From Stenotrophomonas indicatrix (GTDB taxonomy: Bacteria; Pseudomonadota; Gammaproteobacteria; Xanthomonadales; Xanthomonadaceae): 64,000 nt of DNA. Location of the stretch: positions 4,338,001 to 4,402,000 of the forward strand of contig CP168152.1 in the NCBI GenBank assembly GCA_041545745.1, written 5' to 3'. Below are positions 8,417-16,526 of this stretch, in pieces; position 1 is the stretch's first letter; each line of letters opens with the position of its first letter. The notes beneath the pieces were generated by a model that saw only the letters and a program-made list of their open reading frames with translations, did no database searches and had not been told where the DNA came from. The position numbers and the translations under genes are program-made.

Positions 8417-8452
8417 CCGGGGCGATCGCGCACTCCTTGCCGATCGCCCCGG
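8417..8452 (-). terminator. Hairpin after cyoD
   Basis: A perfect 12-base-pair stem, CCGGGGCGATCG with CGATCGCCCCGG, around a 12-base loop begins 6 bases after the cyoD stop. There is no clear T-run after it on the minus strand, so it may be a partial terminator or an mRNA-stabilising stem that lowers expression of the downstream SCO gene relative to cyoABCD. Confidence 0.55.
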
Positions 8453-8458
8453 CCACGG

Positions 8459-8791
8459 TCAGTTGATCATCATGTGGTAGTGCATGCTCCAGATGATCCA
8501 GATCGACAACGCGACCACGATGAACAGGATCACCAGGGTGAACACGAAGCTGGCGAGGTTCCAGCCACCTTCGGACTTGCGGTCCATGTGCAGGAAGTAC
8601 ACCAGCTGCACCAGGATCTGCGCGACCGCGAAGCCGACCAGCAGGAACAGCGTGACCGGCCGCGACAGCACCGGGTTCATCACCAGCGCGAACGGCACCA
8701 CCGTCAGCAACGCGCACAGCACGAAGCCGATCAGGTAGGACTTGGTGGAACCGTGCGCATTGCCGGCGCGCGAGGTTTCGACGTGGGCCAT
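8459..8791 (-). CDS. cyoD: Cytochrome o ubiquinol oxidase subunit IV
   Basis: A 110-residue inner-membrane protein with three predicted helices (SYLIGFVLCALLTVVPFALV, PVTLFLLVGFAVAQILVQLV, FVFTLVILFIVVALSIWIIW), the usual size and topology of CyoD. The segment VYFLHMDRKSEGGWNLASF and the C-terminal IWSMHYHMM are typical. It is the last subunit gene of cyoABCD, starting 1 base after the cyoC stop. CyoD assists assembly of the CuB site in the bo3 quinol oxidase; it carries no cofactor itself. Confidence 0.93.
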   Translation of the reverse strand: MAHVETSRAGNAHGSTKSYLIGFVLCALLTVVPFALVMNPVLSRPVTLFLLVGFAVAQILVQLVYFLHMDRKSEGGWNLASFVFTLVILFIVVALSIWIIWSMHYHMMIN

Positions 8792-8792
8792 G

Positions 8793-9428
8793 TCAGAAGG
8801 CTCCGATCAGGTAGACGAAGGTGAAGACGCAGATCCACACCAGGTCCAGGAAGTGCCAGAACAGGCTCAGGCAGGACACGCGGGTGATGTTGGTCGGGGT
8901 CAGGCCACGGCGATACACCTGGTGCATCACCACCGCCATCCAGATCAGGCCGCTGGCCACGTGCAGGCCGTGGGTGGCAACCAGGGCGAAGAACGCCGAC
9001 AGGTAGGCACTGGTGCTGGGCCCGGCACCTTCATGGATCAGGTGCGAGAACTCGTACAGCTCCATGCCGATGAACGAGGCACCGAGCACGAAGGTCACAC
9101 CCAGCCAGCGCAGCACCGCCGCCTTGTCCAGGCGGTGCATGGCCAGCACGGCCTGGCCGTAGGTGATGCTGGACACCAGCAGGATGAAGGTCTCGGCCAT
9201 CACCAACGGCAGCGAGAACAGCTCCTTGCCGGTGGGGCCGCCAGCGTAGGCGGTGCTGAGCACCGCATACGAGGCGAACAGCGAGCCGAACAGCACCAGG
9301 TCGGACATGAGGTAGACCCACATGCCGAACACTTTCATGCCGCCCTGTTCGTGGGCGTGGTCGTGCTCATGGTGGTCGTCGTGGACCAGCGCGTCGCTGT
9401 CCAGTTGCGGACGGGTCAACAGGTTCAT
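8793..9428 (-). CDS. cyoC: Cytochrome o ubiquinol oxidase subunit III
   Basis: A 211-residue membrane protein with five predicted helices, the size of CyoC. After a His/Asp-rich cytosolic N-terminus ([16 protein letters not shown]), helix 1 includes [20 protein letters not shown], and the family segments [50 protein letters not shown] and [19 protein letters not shown] follow. ATG 9428 overlaps the cyoB stop in an ATGA arrangement, so it is translationally coupled. The His-rich start is longer in histidines than I expect for enteric CyoC and could bind metal, but this is a minor point. Confidence 0.94.
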   Translation of the reverse strand: MNLLTRPQLDSDALVHDDHHEHDHAHEQGGMKVFGMWVYLMSDLVLFGSLFASYAVLSTAYAGGPTGKELFSLPLVMAETFILLVSSITYGQAVLAMHRLDKAAVLRWLGVTFVLGASFIGMELYEFSHLIHEGAGPSTSAYLSAFFALVATHGLHVASGLIWMAVVMHQVYRRGLTPTNITRVSCLSLFWHFLDLVWICVFTFVYLIGAF

Positions 9429-11401
9429 GCGCCTGCCTCCTGCAGCTTGGCGTGGTTGGCCGCTTCGGTACGCGCCACCTCTTCGGAGCTGACGTAGTAA
9501 TCCACATCCTCGTTGTAGGAGCGCGCGATCAGGGTGACGATCATCGCGATGAAGCTGGCACCGGCCATCCACCAGATGTGCCACACCAGGGCGAAGCACA
9601 GCACCAGGATCCAGACGTTGAGGATCAACGGCACGCCGGTGTTCTTCGGCATGTGGATCGGCGCGTACTTCTTCGGCGGCGGCGGCAGGCCGCGCTTCTT
9701 CGCTTCGTGGAAGGCATCCAGCTCATCGGCCTTGGGCACCACGGCGAAGTTGTAGAACGGCGGCGGCGACGGCGTGGCCCATTCCAGCGTACGTGCATTC
9801 CACGGGTCGCCGGTGAGGTCGAGGTTGCGCTTGCGATCACGCACGCTGACATAGATCTGCACCAGCATCAGGATGATGCCTGCGAACACGAACAGCGCAC
9901 CAATGAACGCCGCGATCAGGTACGGCGTCCACGCCGGGTTGTCGTACTGGTTCATGCGCCGGGTCATGCCCATGAAGCCCAGCATGTACAGCGGCATGAA
10001 GGCCAGGTAGAAGCCGATCACCCAGCAGGCGAAGGACCACTTGCCGAGGCGCTCGTTGAGGGTGAAGCCGAACACCTTCGGGAACCAGTAGACGAAGCCG
10101 GCCAGGTAGCCGAACAGCGCGCCGCCGATGATGGTGTTGTGGAAGTGCGCGACCAGGAACAGGCTGTTGTGCAGCAGGAAGTCCGCGCCCGGGATGGCCA
10201 GCAGCACGCCGGTCATGCCACCGATGGTGAAGGTGACCAGGAAGGCGATGGTCCACAGCATCGGCACGCTGAACTCCACGCGGCCGCCGTACATGGTGAA
10301 CAGCCAGGTGAAGATCTTCACGCCGGTGGGGATGGCGATGATCATCGTCATGATGCCGAAGAAGGCATTGACGCTGGCACCGGAGCCCATGGTGAAGAAG
10401 TGGTGCAGCCACACGATGAAGGACAGGATGCCGATCGCCAGGGTGGCGCCGACCATCGACGTGTAGCCGAACAGCTTCTTGCGCGAGAACGTGGCGGTCA
10501 CTTCAGAGAAGATGCCGAACGCTGGCAGCACCAGGATGTACACCTCCGGGTGGCCCCAGGCCCACACCAGGTTCACGTACATCATCGGGTTGCCACCCAA
10601 CGTGTTGGTGTAGAAGTTGAAGTCCAGGTAGCGGTCCAGGGTGAGTGCACCCAAGGCCACGGTCAGGATCGGGAAGGCGGCGATGATGATCACGCTGGTG
10701 ACCAGCACGGTCCAGGTGAACACCGGCATCTTCATCAGGGTCATGCCCGGCGCACGCATGCGCAGGATGGTGATGAACAGGTTGACGCCGGTCAGCAACG
10801 TACCGATGCCGGACGCCTGCAACGCCCAGATGTAGTAATCGACACCTACCCCTGGACTGAACTCGATGCCCGACAGCGGCGGATAGGCGACCCAGCCGGT
10901 CATCGCGAATTCGCCAACACCCAGCGAGATCATCATCAGCGCAGCGCCGACCACGAAGATCCAGAAGCTGAAGGCGTTGAGGAACGGGAACGCCATGTCG
11001 CGCGCACCGATCTGCAGCGGCACGATGATGTTCATCAGGCCGACCACGAACGGGGTGGCCACGAAGAAGATCATGATCACGCCGTGCGCGGTGAAGATCT
11101 GGTCGTAGTGCTCCGGTGGCAGGAAGCCATCACTGCCCGGCCCGGCGGCCGCCAGCTGTGCACGCATCATCAGCGCATCGGCGAAGCCGCGCACCAGCAT
11201 GACCAGCGCGACGACCACGTACATGATGCCGATCTTCTTGTGGTCCACGGTGGTGAACCAGTTGCGCCAGAGCACGCCCCACAGCTTGAAATAGCTCACC
11301 GCGCCGAGCAGCGCAAGGCCGCCCAGCACCATGGCCGCCAACGTGACCACGACGATCGGCTCGTGCAGCGGCACGGCCTCCCACGTCAATTTACCCAACA
11401 T
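9425..11401 (-). CDS. cyoB: Cytochrome o ubiquinol oxidase subunit I
   Basis: The 658-residue catalytic subunit of the heme-copper quinol oxidase, with about fifteen membrane helices. Metal and heme ligands are in place: His in [11 protein letters not shown] (low-spin heme), [17 protein letters not shown] (CuB His with the cross-linked Tyr), the His pair in [11 protein letters not shown] (CuB) and [12 protein letters not shown] (the two heme ligands). The proton-channel Asp/Asn region [19 protein letters not shown] is present, and the Tyr and Glu/Gly pattern marks a type A oxidase. It oxidises ubiquinol, reduces oxygen to water and pumps protons. It begins 5 bases after cyoA and overlaps cyoC. 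No cyoE (heme O synthase) is in the window, so the heme made elsewhere decides whether this is bo3 or ba3. Confidence 0.96.
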   Translation of the reverse strand: MLGKLTWEAVPLHEPIVVVTLAAMVLGGLALLGAVSYFKLWGVLWRNWFTTVDHKKIGIMYVVVALVMLVRGFADALMMRAQLAAAGPGSDGFLPPEHYDQIFTAHGVIMIFFVATPFVVGLMNIIVPLQIGARDMAFPFLNAFSFWIFVVGAALMMISLGVGEFAMTGWVAYPPLSGIEFSPGVGVDYYIWALQASGIGTLLTGVNLFITILRMRAPGMTLMKMPVFTWTVLVTSVIIIAAFPILTVALGALTLDRYLDFNFYTNTLGGNPMMYVNLVWAWGHPEVYILVLPAFGIFSEVTATFSRKKLFGYTSMVGATLAIGILSFIVWLHHFFTMGSGASVNAFFGIMTMIIAIPTGVKIFTWLFTMYGGRVEFSVPMLWTIAFLVTFTIGGMTGVLLAIPGADFLLHNSLFLVAHFHNTIIGGALFGYLAGFVYWFPKVFGFTLNERLGKWSFACWVIGFYLAFMPLYMLGFMGMTRRMNQYDNPAWTPYLIAAFIGALFVFAGIILMLVQIYVSVRDRKRNLDLTGDPWNARTLEWATPSPPPFYNFAVVPKADELDAFHEAKKRGLPPPPKKYAPIHMPKNTGVPLILNVWILVLCFALVWHIWWMAGASFIAMIVTLIARSYNEDVDYYVSSEEVARTEAANHAKLQEAGA

Positions 11402-11406
11402 GTTCG

Positions 11407-12312
11407 TTACTCCTGGGAAACCTGGGCACCGGCGGCCGTACCGGCCGGGGCCGCAGCAGCGGTGTTCTCACCGACGCCGATGAACTGGTCGATGACCTTC
11501 TTGAACAGCAGCGGTTCAACGCTGGAGAAGTGCTGAACCGGCGCGTTCTTGGACGGTGCGGCCAGCGCCTTGAACTGCGCGAAGCTGAGTGCATCCGGCG
11601 CGCTGCGCACCTCGGCCACCCAGCGATCGAAGTCTTCGTTGCTGCTGGCGGTGGCGATGAACTTCATGTTCGAGAAGCCATGGCCGCTGTAGTTGCCGGA
11701 CATGCCACGGAACTGGCCGGGCTCGTTGGCGATCAGGTGCAGCTGCGTGCGCATGCCGGCCATCGCGTAGATCTGTCCACCCAGCTGCGGGATGAAGAAG
11801 GTGTTCATCGTCGAGTTGGAGGTGATGTTGAACGCCAGCGCGCGGTTGGCCGGGAAGTTGAGCTGGTTGACGGTGGCGATGCCCAGGTCCGGGTACACGA
11901 ACACCCACTTCCAGTCGGTGGCGATCACGTCCACGTGCAGCGGTTCGCCGGCCACGTCCAGCGGCTTGTACGGATCGAGCTCGTGGGTGGACTTCCACAC
12001 GATGACTGCCAGCACCGCGATGATGATCAACGGCACGCCCCAGACCACCACTTCCACCTTGGTGGAGTGCGACCAGTCCGGCGTGTACTTCGCCTTGGTA
12101 TTGCCGGCGCGGAAGCGCCAGGCGAACACGAAGGTCAGCACGATGGCTGGCACGACGACGATCAGCATCAGGCCGATGCAGATCAGGATCAGGTCGCGTT
12201 GGGCGATCCCGACCATGCCTTTCGAATCCAGCAGCACCCAATCGCAGCCCGTCAGGGCGATGCAGGCCAGGGCGACCAGCGCCAGGCGGATGCGGTTCCA
12301 GCAGATATTCAT
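11407..12312 (-). CDS. cyoA: Cytochrome o ubiquinol oxidase subunit II
   Basis: A 301-residue lipoprotein subunit with a signal peptide ending in LTGC (Cys23), two membrane helices ([20 protein letters not shown] and [20 protein letters not shown]) and a periplasmic cupredoxin domain ([40 protein letters not shown]). The CuA ligands of cytochrome c oxidases are absent, as expected for a quinol oxidase. First gene of cyoABCD. ATG 12312 has GGAGG... on the upstream side only weakly; the 183-base gap before the divergent MocR regulator contains a perfect CATACAA-type palindrome that may control both directions. The Ala/Pro-rich C-terminal tail is a lineage feature. Confidence 0.94.
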   Translation of the reverse strand: MNICWNRIRLALVALACIALTGCDWVLLDSKGMVGIAQRDLILICIGLMLIVVVPAIVLTFVFAWRFRAGNTKAKYTPDWSHSTKVEVVVWGVPLIIIAVLAVIVWKSTHELDPYKPLDVAGEPLHVDVIATDWKWVFVYPDLGIATVNQLNFPANRALAFNITSNSTMNTFFIPQLGGQIYAMAGMRTQLHLIANEPGQFRGMSGNYSGHGFSNMKFIATASSNEDFDRWVAEVRSAPDALSFAQFKALAAPSKNAPVQHFSSVEPLLFKKVIDQFIGVGENTAAAAPAGTAAGAQVSQE

Positions 12313-12435
12313 TGGAGGTCAACCCTGTTGAAGATGCGCGCTTGACCGGCTCGCCTGCGCGCAGCGCCCGGGCGTGGAGCGGCTACACTGTGGGTACGAG
12401 GTCGCCTACAAGCAGGCGAACCACTCCAATCAAGC

Positions 12436-12460
12436 CCATACAAGATACAGCATTGTATGG
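12436..12460. promoter_or_regulatory. Perfect 25-base palindromic operator between cyoA and the MocR gene
   Basis: CCATACAA-N9-TTGTATGG is a perfect inverted repeat with 8-base arms. It lies 123 bases before cyoA and 36 bases before the MocR-type gene, and a further GTATGG half-site follows about 16 bases later. The same core recurs upstream of the CxxC gene pair at 13.93 kb. A MocR/GntR dimer site controlling its own gene and its neighbours is the natural reading; binding is inferred. Confidence 0.7.
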
Positions 12461-12495
12461 ACATGTGCATCTGTACGTATGGAAAAATCCGACCG

Positions 12496-13911
12496 ATGAC
12501 GCCTCCTGCTGCCGGCCGCCGCCTGAAACACCCCAACCGCACCTGGGTTCGCCCCTTCCGTGAGGGCGCAGGACCGCTGTACCTGCAGATCGCCCAGCAG
12601 GTGCGCGAGGCGGTGGACGATGGCGTGCTGCGCCCGGGCGACCGCCTGCCACCGCAGCGCGACCTGGCCCAGCAGGTGGGCGTGGACCTGACCACGGTCA
12701 CCCGCGCCTTCGCCGAACTGCGCCAGGCCGGGCTGCTGGATGCACAGGGGGCCGGCGGCACCTTCATTGCGATGTCCGCCGGCAACCGCAGCACTTCGGT
12801 CGACCTGAGCATGAACATCCCGCCGCTGCTGGGCAGCGCGCCGTTCGCACAGGGCATGGAGGCCGGTTTCCAGCACCTGGGTCAGCAGTTGGGCCAGGGC
12901 GAGCTGATGAGCTACCACGTCGGCGCCGGCAGCCGCGACGACCGCGCTGCGGCCGTGCAATGGCTGGCGCCGGTGCTCGGCCCGGTGGGCGCCGACCGGG
13001 TGGTGATCTGCCCCGGCGCGCAGACTGCGCTGTGCGCACTGATCCTGGCCCGCACCCAGCCGGGCGAACTGATCGCCGCCGAGCAACTGACCTATCCGGG
13101 CCTGCTGGCCGCCGCGCGGGTGCTGCAGCGGGGCGTGGTGCCGGTGGCGATGGACGCCGAGGGCATGCTGCCCGATGCGCTGGAAGAGGCCTGCCAGCTG
13201 CGTCGGCCACGCCTGCTGTACCTGGTGCCGACCATCCAGAACCCGACCACGGCGACGATGTCCGCGCAGCGCCGGCAGGCCCTGCTGGCGGTCGCGCGGC
13301 GGCACGAACTGACCGTGGTCGAGGACGATCCCTACTGGCTGCTGGCCGGCGATGCCGCCCCGCCGCTGGCCGCGCTGGCCGACAGTGGCTGCCCGGTCTA
13401 CTACATCTCCACCCTGTCCAAGTGCTTGGCTCCGGGCCTGCGCACGGCCTACCTGGTGGTGCCGGGCGGCGAGCCGATGGAGCCGGTGCTGGACGCCCTG
13501 CGCGCGATCGCGCTGATGCCCACCCAGTCGATGGTGGCCGTGGCCTCGCACTGGATCCGCACCGGCCAGGCGCAGGCAATGGTGCAGCGCTTCCAGCAGG
13601 AACTGCGCGAGCGCCAGGCCATCGCCGCCCGCTACCTGCCCGCGCGCCGTCAGGCCCATCCGGCCGGCCTGCATGTGTGGCTGCCGTTGCCGCCGCGGCT
13701 GGACCAGTACCGCTTGATCCAGGCCGCGCAGGAACAGGGCCTGGGCATTGCCAGCTCCGACGCCTTCAGCGTGGAGGAACCGCCACCGGGCAACGCCATC
13801 CGCCTGTCGCTGGGCGGTGCCGTGGATCAGGAGGCCTTGGCGGGCGCGCTGGCCAAGCTGAACGAGATTCTGTCCGAGGCACCCGACGCGCGGCATTCGG
13901 CGATCGTCTGA
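12496..13911 (+). CDS. MocR-type (GntR + aminotransferase-like) transcription regulator
   Basis: A 471-residue regulator made of an N-terminal GntR winged helix-turn-helix (GPLYLQIAQQVREAVDDG, LPPQRDLAQQVGVDLTTVT) joined to a fold-type I aminotransferase domain. The PLP lysine is kept (Lys309 in ISTLSKCLAPGLRTAY), as are QNPTTATM and EDDPYW, so it probably binds PLP and senses an amino compound. ATG 12496 is preferred: earlier in-frame ATGs (12457, 12463) lie in or directly beside the palindromic operator. It is divergent from cyoABCD and upstream of two envelope thiol proteins and a paralogous regulator at 14.9 kb. Its own operator in the control region suggests autoregulation. The effector is unknown. 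Confidence 0.88.
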   Translation: MTPPAAGRRLKHPNRTWVRPFREGAGPLYLQIAQQVREAVDDGVLRPGDRLPPQRDLAQQVGVDLTTVTRAFAELRQAGLLDAQGAGGTFIAMSAGNRSTSVDLSMNIPPLLGSAPFAQGMEAGFQHLGQQLGQGELMSYHVGAGSRDDRAAAVQWLAPVLGPVGADRVVICPGAQTALCALILARTQPGELIAAEQLTYPGLLAAARVLQRGVVPVAMDAEGMLPDALEEACQLRRPRLLYLVPTIQNPTTATMSAQRRQALLAVARRHELTVVEDDPYWLLAGDAAPPLAALADSGCPVYYISTLSKCLAPGLRTAYLVVPGGEPMEPVLDALRAIALMPTQSMVAVASHWIRTGQAQAMVQRFQQELRERQAIAARYLPARRQAHPAGLHVWLPLPPRLDQYRLIQAAQEQGLGIASSDAFSVEEPPPGNAIRLSLGGAVDQEALAGALAKLNEILSEAPDARHSAIV

Positions 13912-13924
13912 GCCACCCCGTGGG

Positions 13925-13964
13925 CCATACCCATACAAAATGATATCTTGTATGTAATGTATGG
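13925..13964. promoter_or_regulatory. CATACAA-N9-TTGTATG operator upstream of the CxxC gene pair
   Basis: The core CATACAA-AATGATATC-TTGTATG (13932-13954) repeats the arms and the 9-base spacing of the site at 12.44 kb. It is nested in outer half-sites CCATAC (13925-13930) and GTATGG (13959-13964), giving a four-half-site layout. It sits in the 71-base gap after the MocR gene and just before the next start codon, where a repressor or activator would control the downstream genes. Confidence 0.7.
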
Positions 13965-13982
13965 ACGAAGGATGTGCCGCAG

Positions 13983-14243
13983 ATGGCCGCCGACAAACTG
14001 AAGTTCCACCTGGTGATGGCCGGCTGCGGCGGCTTCGTCGTGCTGATGCTGGCCGCCCTGGCCTGGGTCTGCCTGCAACCGCAGACCGTGGATGTGCAGG
14101 CCGCCGAGCGCCACGCCATCGAACAGTGCCTGCAACGCAGCGAGGACGCGGCGCGCAGCGAGATCCAGCGCCGCGCCCAGGCCGACTCCTGCCGCGAGAT
14201 GCGCAAGCAGTACGTGCACAAGTTCGGCGCGGACGGCTCCTGA
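13983..14243 (+). CDS. Small single-helix membrane protein, 86 aa
   Basis: Not recognised by family. ATG 13983 is chosen because GAAGGA lies 11 bases upstream; an in-frame GTG at 13974 is too close to it. One membrane helix (about residues 9-31: LVMAGCGGFVVLMLAALAWV) is followed by a periplasmic or cytosolic helical tail of about 50 residues with two cysteines (IEQCLQRSE, ADSCREMRK), which could form a disulfide between helices. Its stop overlaps the start of the next gene as TGATG, so it is coupled to the thioredoxin-like protein and may be its partner. The CATACAA palindrome just upstream implies control by the MocR regulator. Confidence 0.65.
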   Translation: MAADKLKFHLVMAGCGGFVVLMLAALAWVCLQPQTVDVQAAERHAIEQCLQRSEDAARSEIQRRAQADSCREMRKQYVHKFGADGS

Positions 14244-14845
14244 TGGGCGCAGCCGCGCCGCGCCCACGCCGTTCGATGCTGCCGGTGATGATCGCCCTCG
14301 CCTGCCTGTTCATGGCCGGCGTGGCGGCGGCCCTGTGGCAGTACTTCGGTTATGGCGAGCAGTCCACGTTCGCCGAACAGGCCATTGTCTTCGATGACTC
14401 GCAGCTGCGGTTGCCGGCGGAACTGGCCGGCGACACCGGCCGCATCCGCGTGGTGCATTTCTGGGACCCGGCCTGCGGCGTGTGCAACCGCGAAACCGGT
14501 GCGCACCTGAGCTACCTGATCAGCATGTACCGCCGCGCCGGCATCGACTTCTATGCGATCCGTCGCCCCGGCACCCAAGGTGAACTACCCGAGCCGCTGC
14601 GCAACAAGGTGATCGACCTGCCGACCATCGACGGCATCGAGAACATTCCGGCCAGCCCGGCGGTGGCGATCTGGGACCGCCAGGGCCACCTGGCCTATGC
14701 CGGCCCGTACAGCATCGGCATGGTCTGCAATTCGGCCAACAGCTTCGTCGAACCGCTGCTGGACAAACTGGTGCGCGGGGAAACCGTGCGCCCGAAAGGA
14801 CTGCTTGCCGTGGGCTGCTACTGCCCCTGGCAGGCCCAGCGCTGA
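14243..14845 (+). CDS. Membrane-anchored thioredoxin-like protein with CGVC motif
   Basis: A 200-residue protein with an N-terminal membrane anchor (SMLPVMIALACLFMAGVAAA) and a periplasmic thioredoxin-like domain. The redox motif is FWDPACGVCNRETGAHL, followed by a fold typical of the superfamily (IDFYAIRRPG, then a cis-Pro-like NIPASPAVAIWD and a final strand GHLAYAGPYS). Extra cysteines occur near the end (MVCNSA and GCYCPW). I believe it belongs to a small Proteobacteria family of unknown function. A thiol-disulfide role in the envelope, perhaps in oxidase or cytochrome maturation, is inference from the motif and the cyo neighbourhood. It is translated with the small protein before it (1-base overlap) and is followed 9 bases later by the second MocR gene. 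Confidence 0.75.
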   Translation: MGAAAPRPRRSMLPVMIALACLFMAGVAAALWQYFGYGEQSTFAEQAIVFDDSQLRLPAELAGDTGRIRVVHFWDPACGVCNRETGAHLSYLISMYRRAGIDFYAIRRPGTQGELPEPLRNKVIDLPTIDGIENIPASPAVAIWDRQGHLAYAGPYSIGMVCNSANSFVEPLLDKLVRGETVRPKGLLAVGCYCPWQAQR

Positions 14846-14854
14846 GGACGCGCG

Positions 14855-16384
14855 ATGACATCATCGACGCTGGCTGGCGCAGCCGCCACAAACAACAACG
14901 GCGGTCACCTGTCCGAACCGACCGATGGTTATGGACAGGCTCCCGCCGTTGGAAGCAACGATACGCCCCGACATCCTCCGTACATGCCGCGACCCGATGT
15001 CGCAGGGCCTGGCGTCGCAGGGCTGGGCTGGGTGCAGGACGTGCACGTGCACAGCGGTCCGATCTACCTGCGCATCGTCAACACGCTGGAACGCACCATC
15101 AATCGCGGCGGCCTTGCGCCAGGGCAACGGCTGCCATCGCAGCGCGCACTGGCGCAGCAGCTGGGCGTGGATCTGACCACGGTGACCCGTGCGTTCGATG
15201 AAGCGCGCAAGCGTGGGCTGATCGAAGCACGTGGGCCACAGGGCAGCTTCATCGCGCCGCCAAAGGCGGGTTTTGACCAGGCCGTCGATCTCAGCATGAA
15301 CGTGCCGCCGGTACCCGACGCCGATGCACTGGCGGACATGCTGCGTCGAGGCGCAGCGGCGGTGCTCGCGCGCAGCAATGCGCCGAACCTGATGACCTAT
15401 CACCTCGGCGGTGGCAACCCGACCGATCGCCACGCGGCGGCGCGCTGGTTGCAGCCGATGCTGGGCACGGTGGATGACGCGCGCCTGCTGCTGACCGAAG
15501 GCGCGCAGGTGGCGCTGGCGGCGATCCTGCTCAGCCAGGGGCGCGAGGGCGATGCGATCCTCTGCGACCGCTTGGTGTATCCGGGCCTGCTGCAGGCCGC
15601 TGCCGCACTGGGGCGGCGGCTGGTCACGGTGGAGGGCGACGAACAGGGCATGTGCCCGGAGGCGCTGGCACGGCGGGCGCGGGAATGTGGCACACGCCTG
15701 GTCTACCTCAACCCTACCTGCCAGAACCCGACGGCGCTGACTGTGCCCACCTCGCGGCGCGAGGCCCTGGCGCGGGTACTGGAGCGCGAAAGCCTGCTGG
15801 CGATCGAGGACGATCCGTACTGGCATCTGGCCATCACCGCGCCCATTGCGCTGGCGACGCTGGCACCTCGACATGTGTTCCATGTCGCCACCCTGTCGAA
15901 GGTGATCAGCCCCGGCCTGCGTACCGCGTTCGTGCAATGCCCGAGCGCCGCCCACGCCGAGGCGATGGCTGCCGCACTGCGTGCCACACGGTTGATGGGC
16001 CATCCGCTGGTATCGGCGCTGGCCAGCCAGCTGCTGCTGGATGGCTCGGCGCAGGCGCTGCTGGTGCAGGTGCGCGAGGAAGCGCGCGAGCGTACGCGGA
16101 TGGCGCGATATCTGCTGGCACCCTCACTTCTGGAGCGCGCCGATGGGCTGCATGCATGGTGCCGGGTGCCAGCGCCATGGACCGACGCCACGCTGGTGCG
16201 GACGGCGCAGCTGCAGGGACTGGCGATCGCGCCTTCATCGGCGTTCTGTCCGCCGGGCGCAGCGTTCGCGAGCGGGGTGCGGTTGTCGTTGGGATTGGCT
16301 GCGGACCGGCGGCAACTGGAGAACGCGCTGCGGCGGATCGATCGGTTGTTGTTGTCCGACGCGTTGCCGGCGATCGAGCGGTAG
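14855..16384 (+). CDS. Second MocR-type regulator (paralogue)
   Basis: A 509-residue GntR/aminotransferase-like regulator. The helix-turn-helix (GPIYLRIVNTLERTINRGGL, LPSQRALAQQLGVDLTTVT) and the region after it (VDLSMNVPPVPD against VDLSMNIPPLLG) are so like the regulator at 12.5 kb that the two must be paralogues. The PLP lysine is Lys349 (VATLSKVISPGLRTAF). It has an extra ~60-residue N-terminal leader before the DNA-binding domain that reads as disordered; a later in-frame ATG (14984) would remove most of it, but ATG 14855 has TGAGGA 6 bases upstream and sits 9 bases after the preceding stop, which supports the long form. Probably in one transcript with the CxxC pair. Confidence 0.85.
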   Translation: MTSSTLAGAAATNNNGGHLSEPTDGYGQAPAVGSNDTPRHPPYMPRPDVAGPGVAGLGWVQDVHVHSGPIYLRIVNTLERTINRGGLAPGQRLPSQRALAQQLGVDLTTVTRAFDEARKRGLIEARGPQGSFIAPPKAGFDQAVDLSMNVPPVPDADALADMLRRGAAAVLARSNAPNLMTYHLGGGNPTDRHAAARWLQPMLGTVDDARLLLTEGAQVALAAILLSQGREGDAILCDRLVYPGLLQAAAALGRRLVTVEGDEQGMCPEALARRARECGTRLVYLNPTCQNPTALTVPTSRREALARVLERESLLAIEDDPYWHLAITAPIALATLAPRHVFHVATLSKVISPGLRTAFVQCPSAAHAEAMAAALRATRLMGHPLVSALASQLLLDGSAQALLVQVREEARERTRMARYLLAPSLLERADGLHAWCRVPAPWTDATLVRTAQLQGLAIAPSSAFCPPGAAFASGVRLSLGLAADRRQLENALRRIDRLLLSDALPAIER

Positions 16385-16393
16385 GCGGAGAGC

Positions 16394-16512
16394 ATCCACG
16401 CATGGCGTGGATCTACTGGACCTGTTTCGGTATTCGGTAGATGCCAACCTTGGTTGGCAATGCCCGTTCATGCCATGCGTGCATGCGGTGCCAACCAAGG
16501 TTGGCATCTACC
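16394..16512. repeat. Three GTAG-type REP palindromes, two as an inverted pair
   Basis: The gap between the regulator and the convergent PLP enzyme holds three hairpins: ATCCACGC-ATG-GCGTGGAT then CTAC (16394-16415); GTAG then ATGCCAACCTTGGTTGGCA (16438-16459); and GGTGCCAACCAAGGTTGGCA then TCTACC (16488-16512). The last two share the same stem in opposite orientation, which makes a head-to-head dimer. Their place between two convergent genes suggests that they also end transcription from both sides. Confidence 0.8.
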
Positions 16513-16526
16513 AACGCGGTGGGCGT

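Noticed and set aside
9452..11536. 694-codon open frame on the plus strand opposite cyoB
   Set aside because: It is antisense to cyoB, is His/Gln/Arg-rich like other high-GC shadow frames and has no family features.
13961..14243. In-frame extension of the thioredoxin-like gene to an upstream ATG at 13961
   Set aside because: It overlaps the small membrane-protein gene entirely and reads as Gly/Arg/Pro-rich; ATG 14243 gives a clean membrane anchor and a TGATG coupling.
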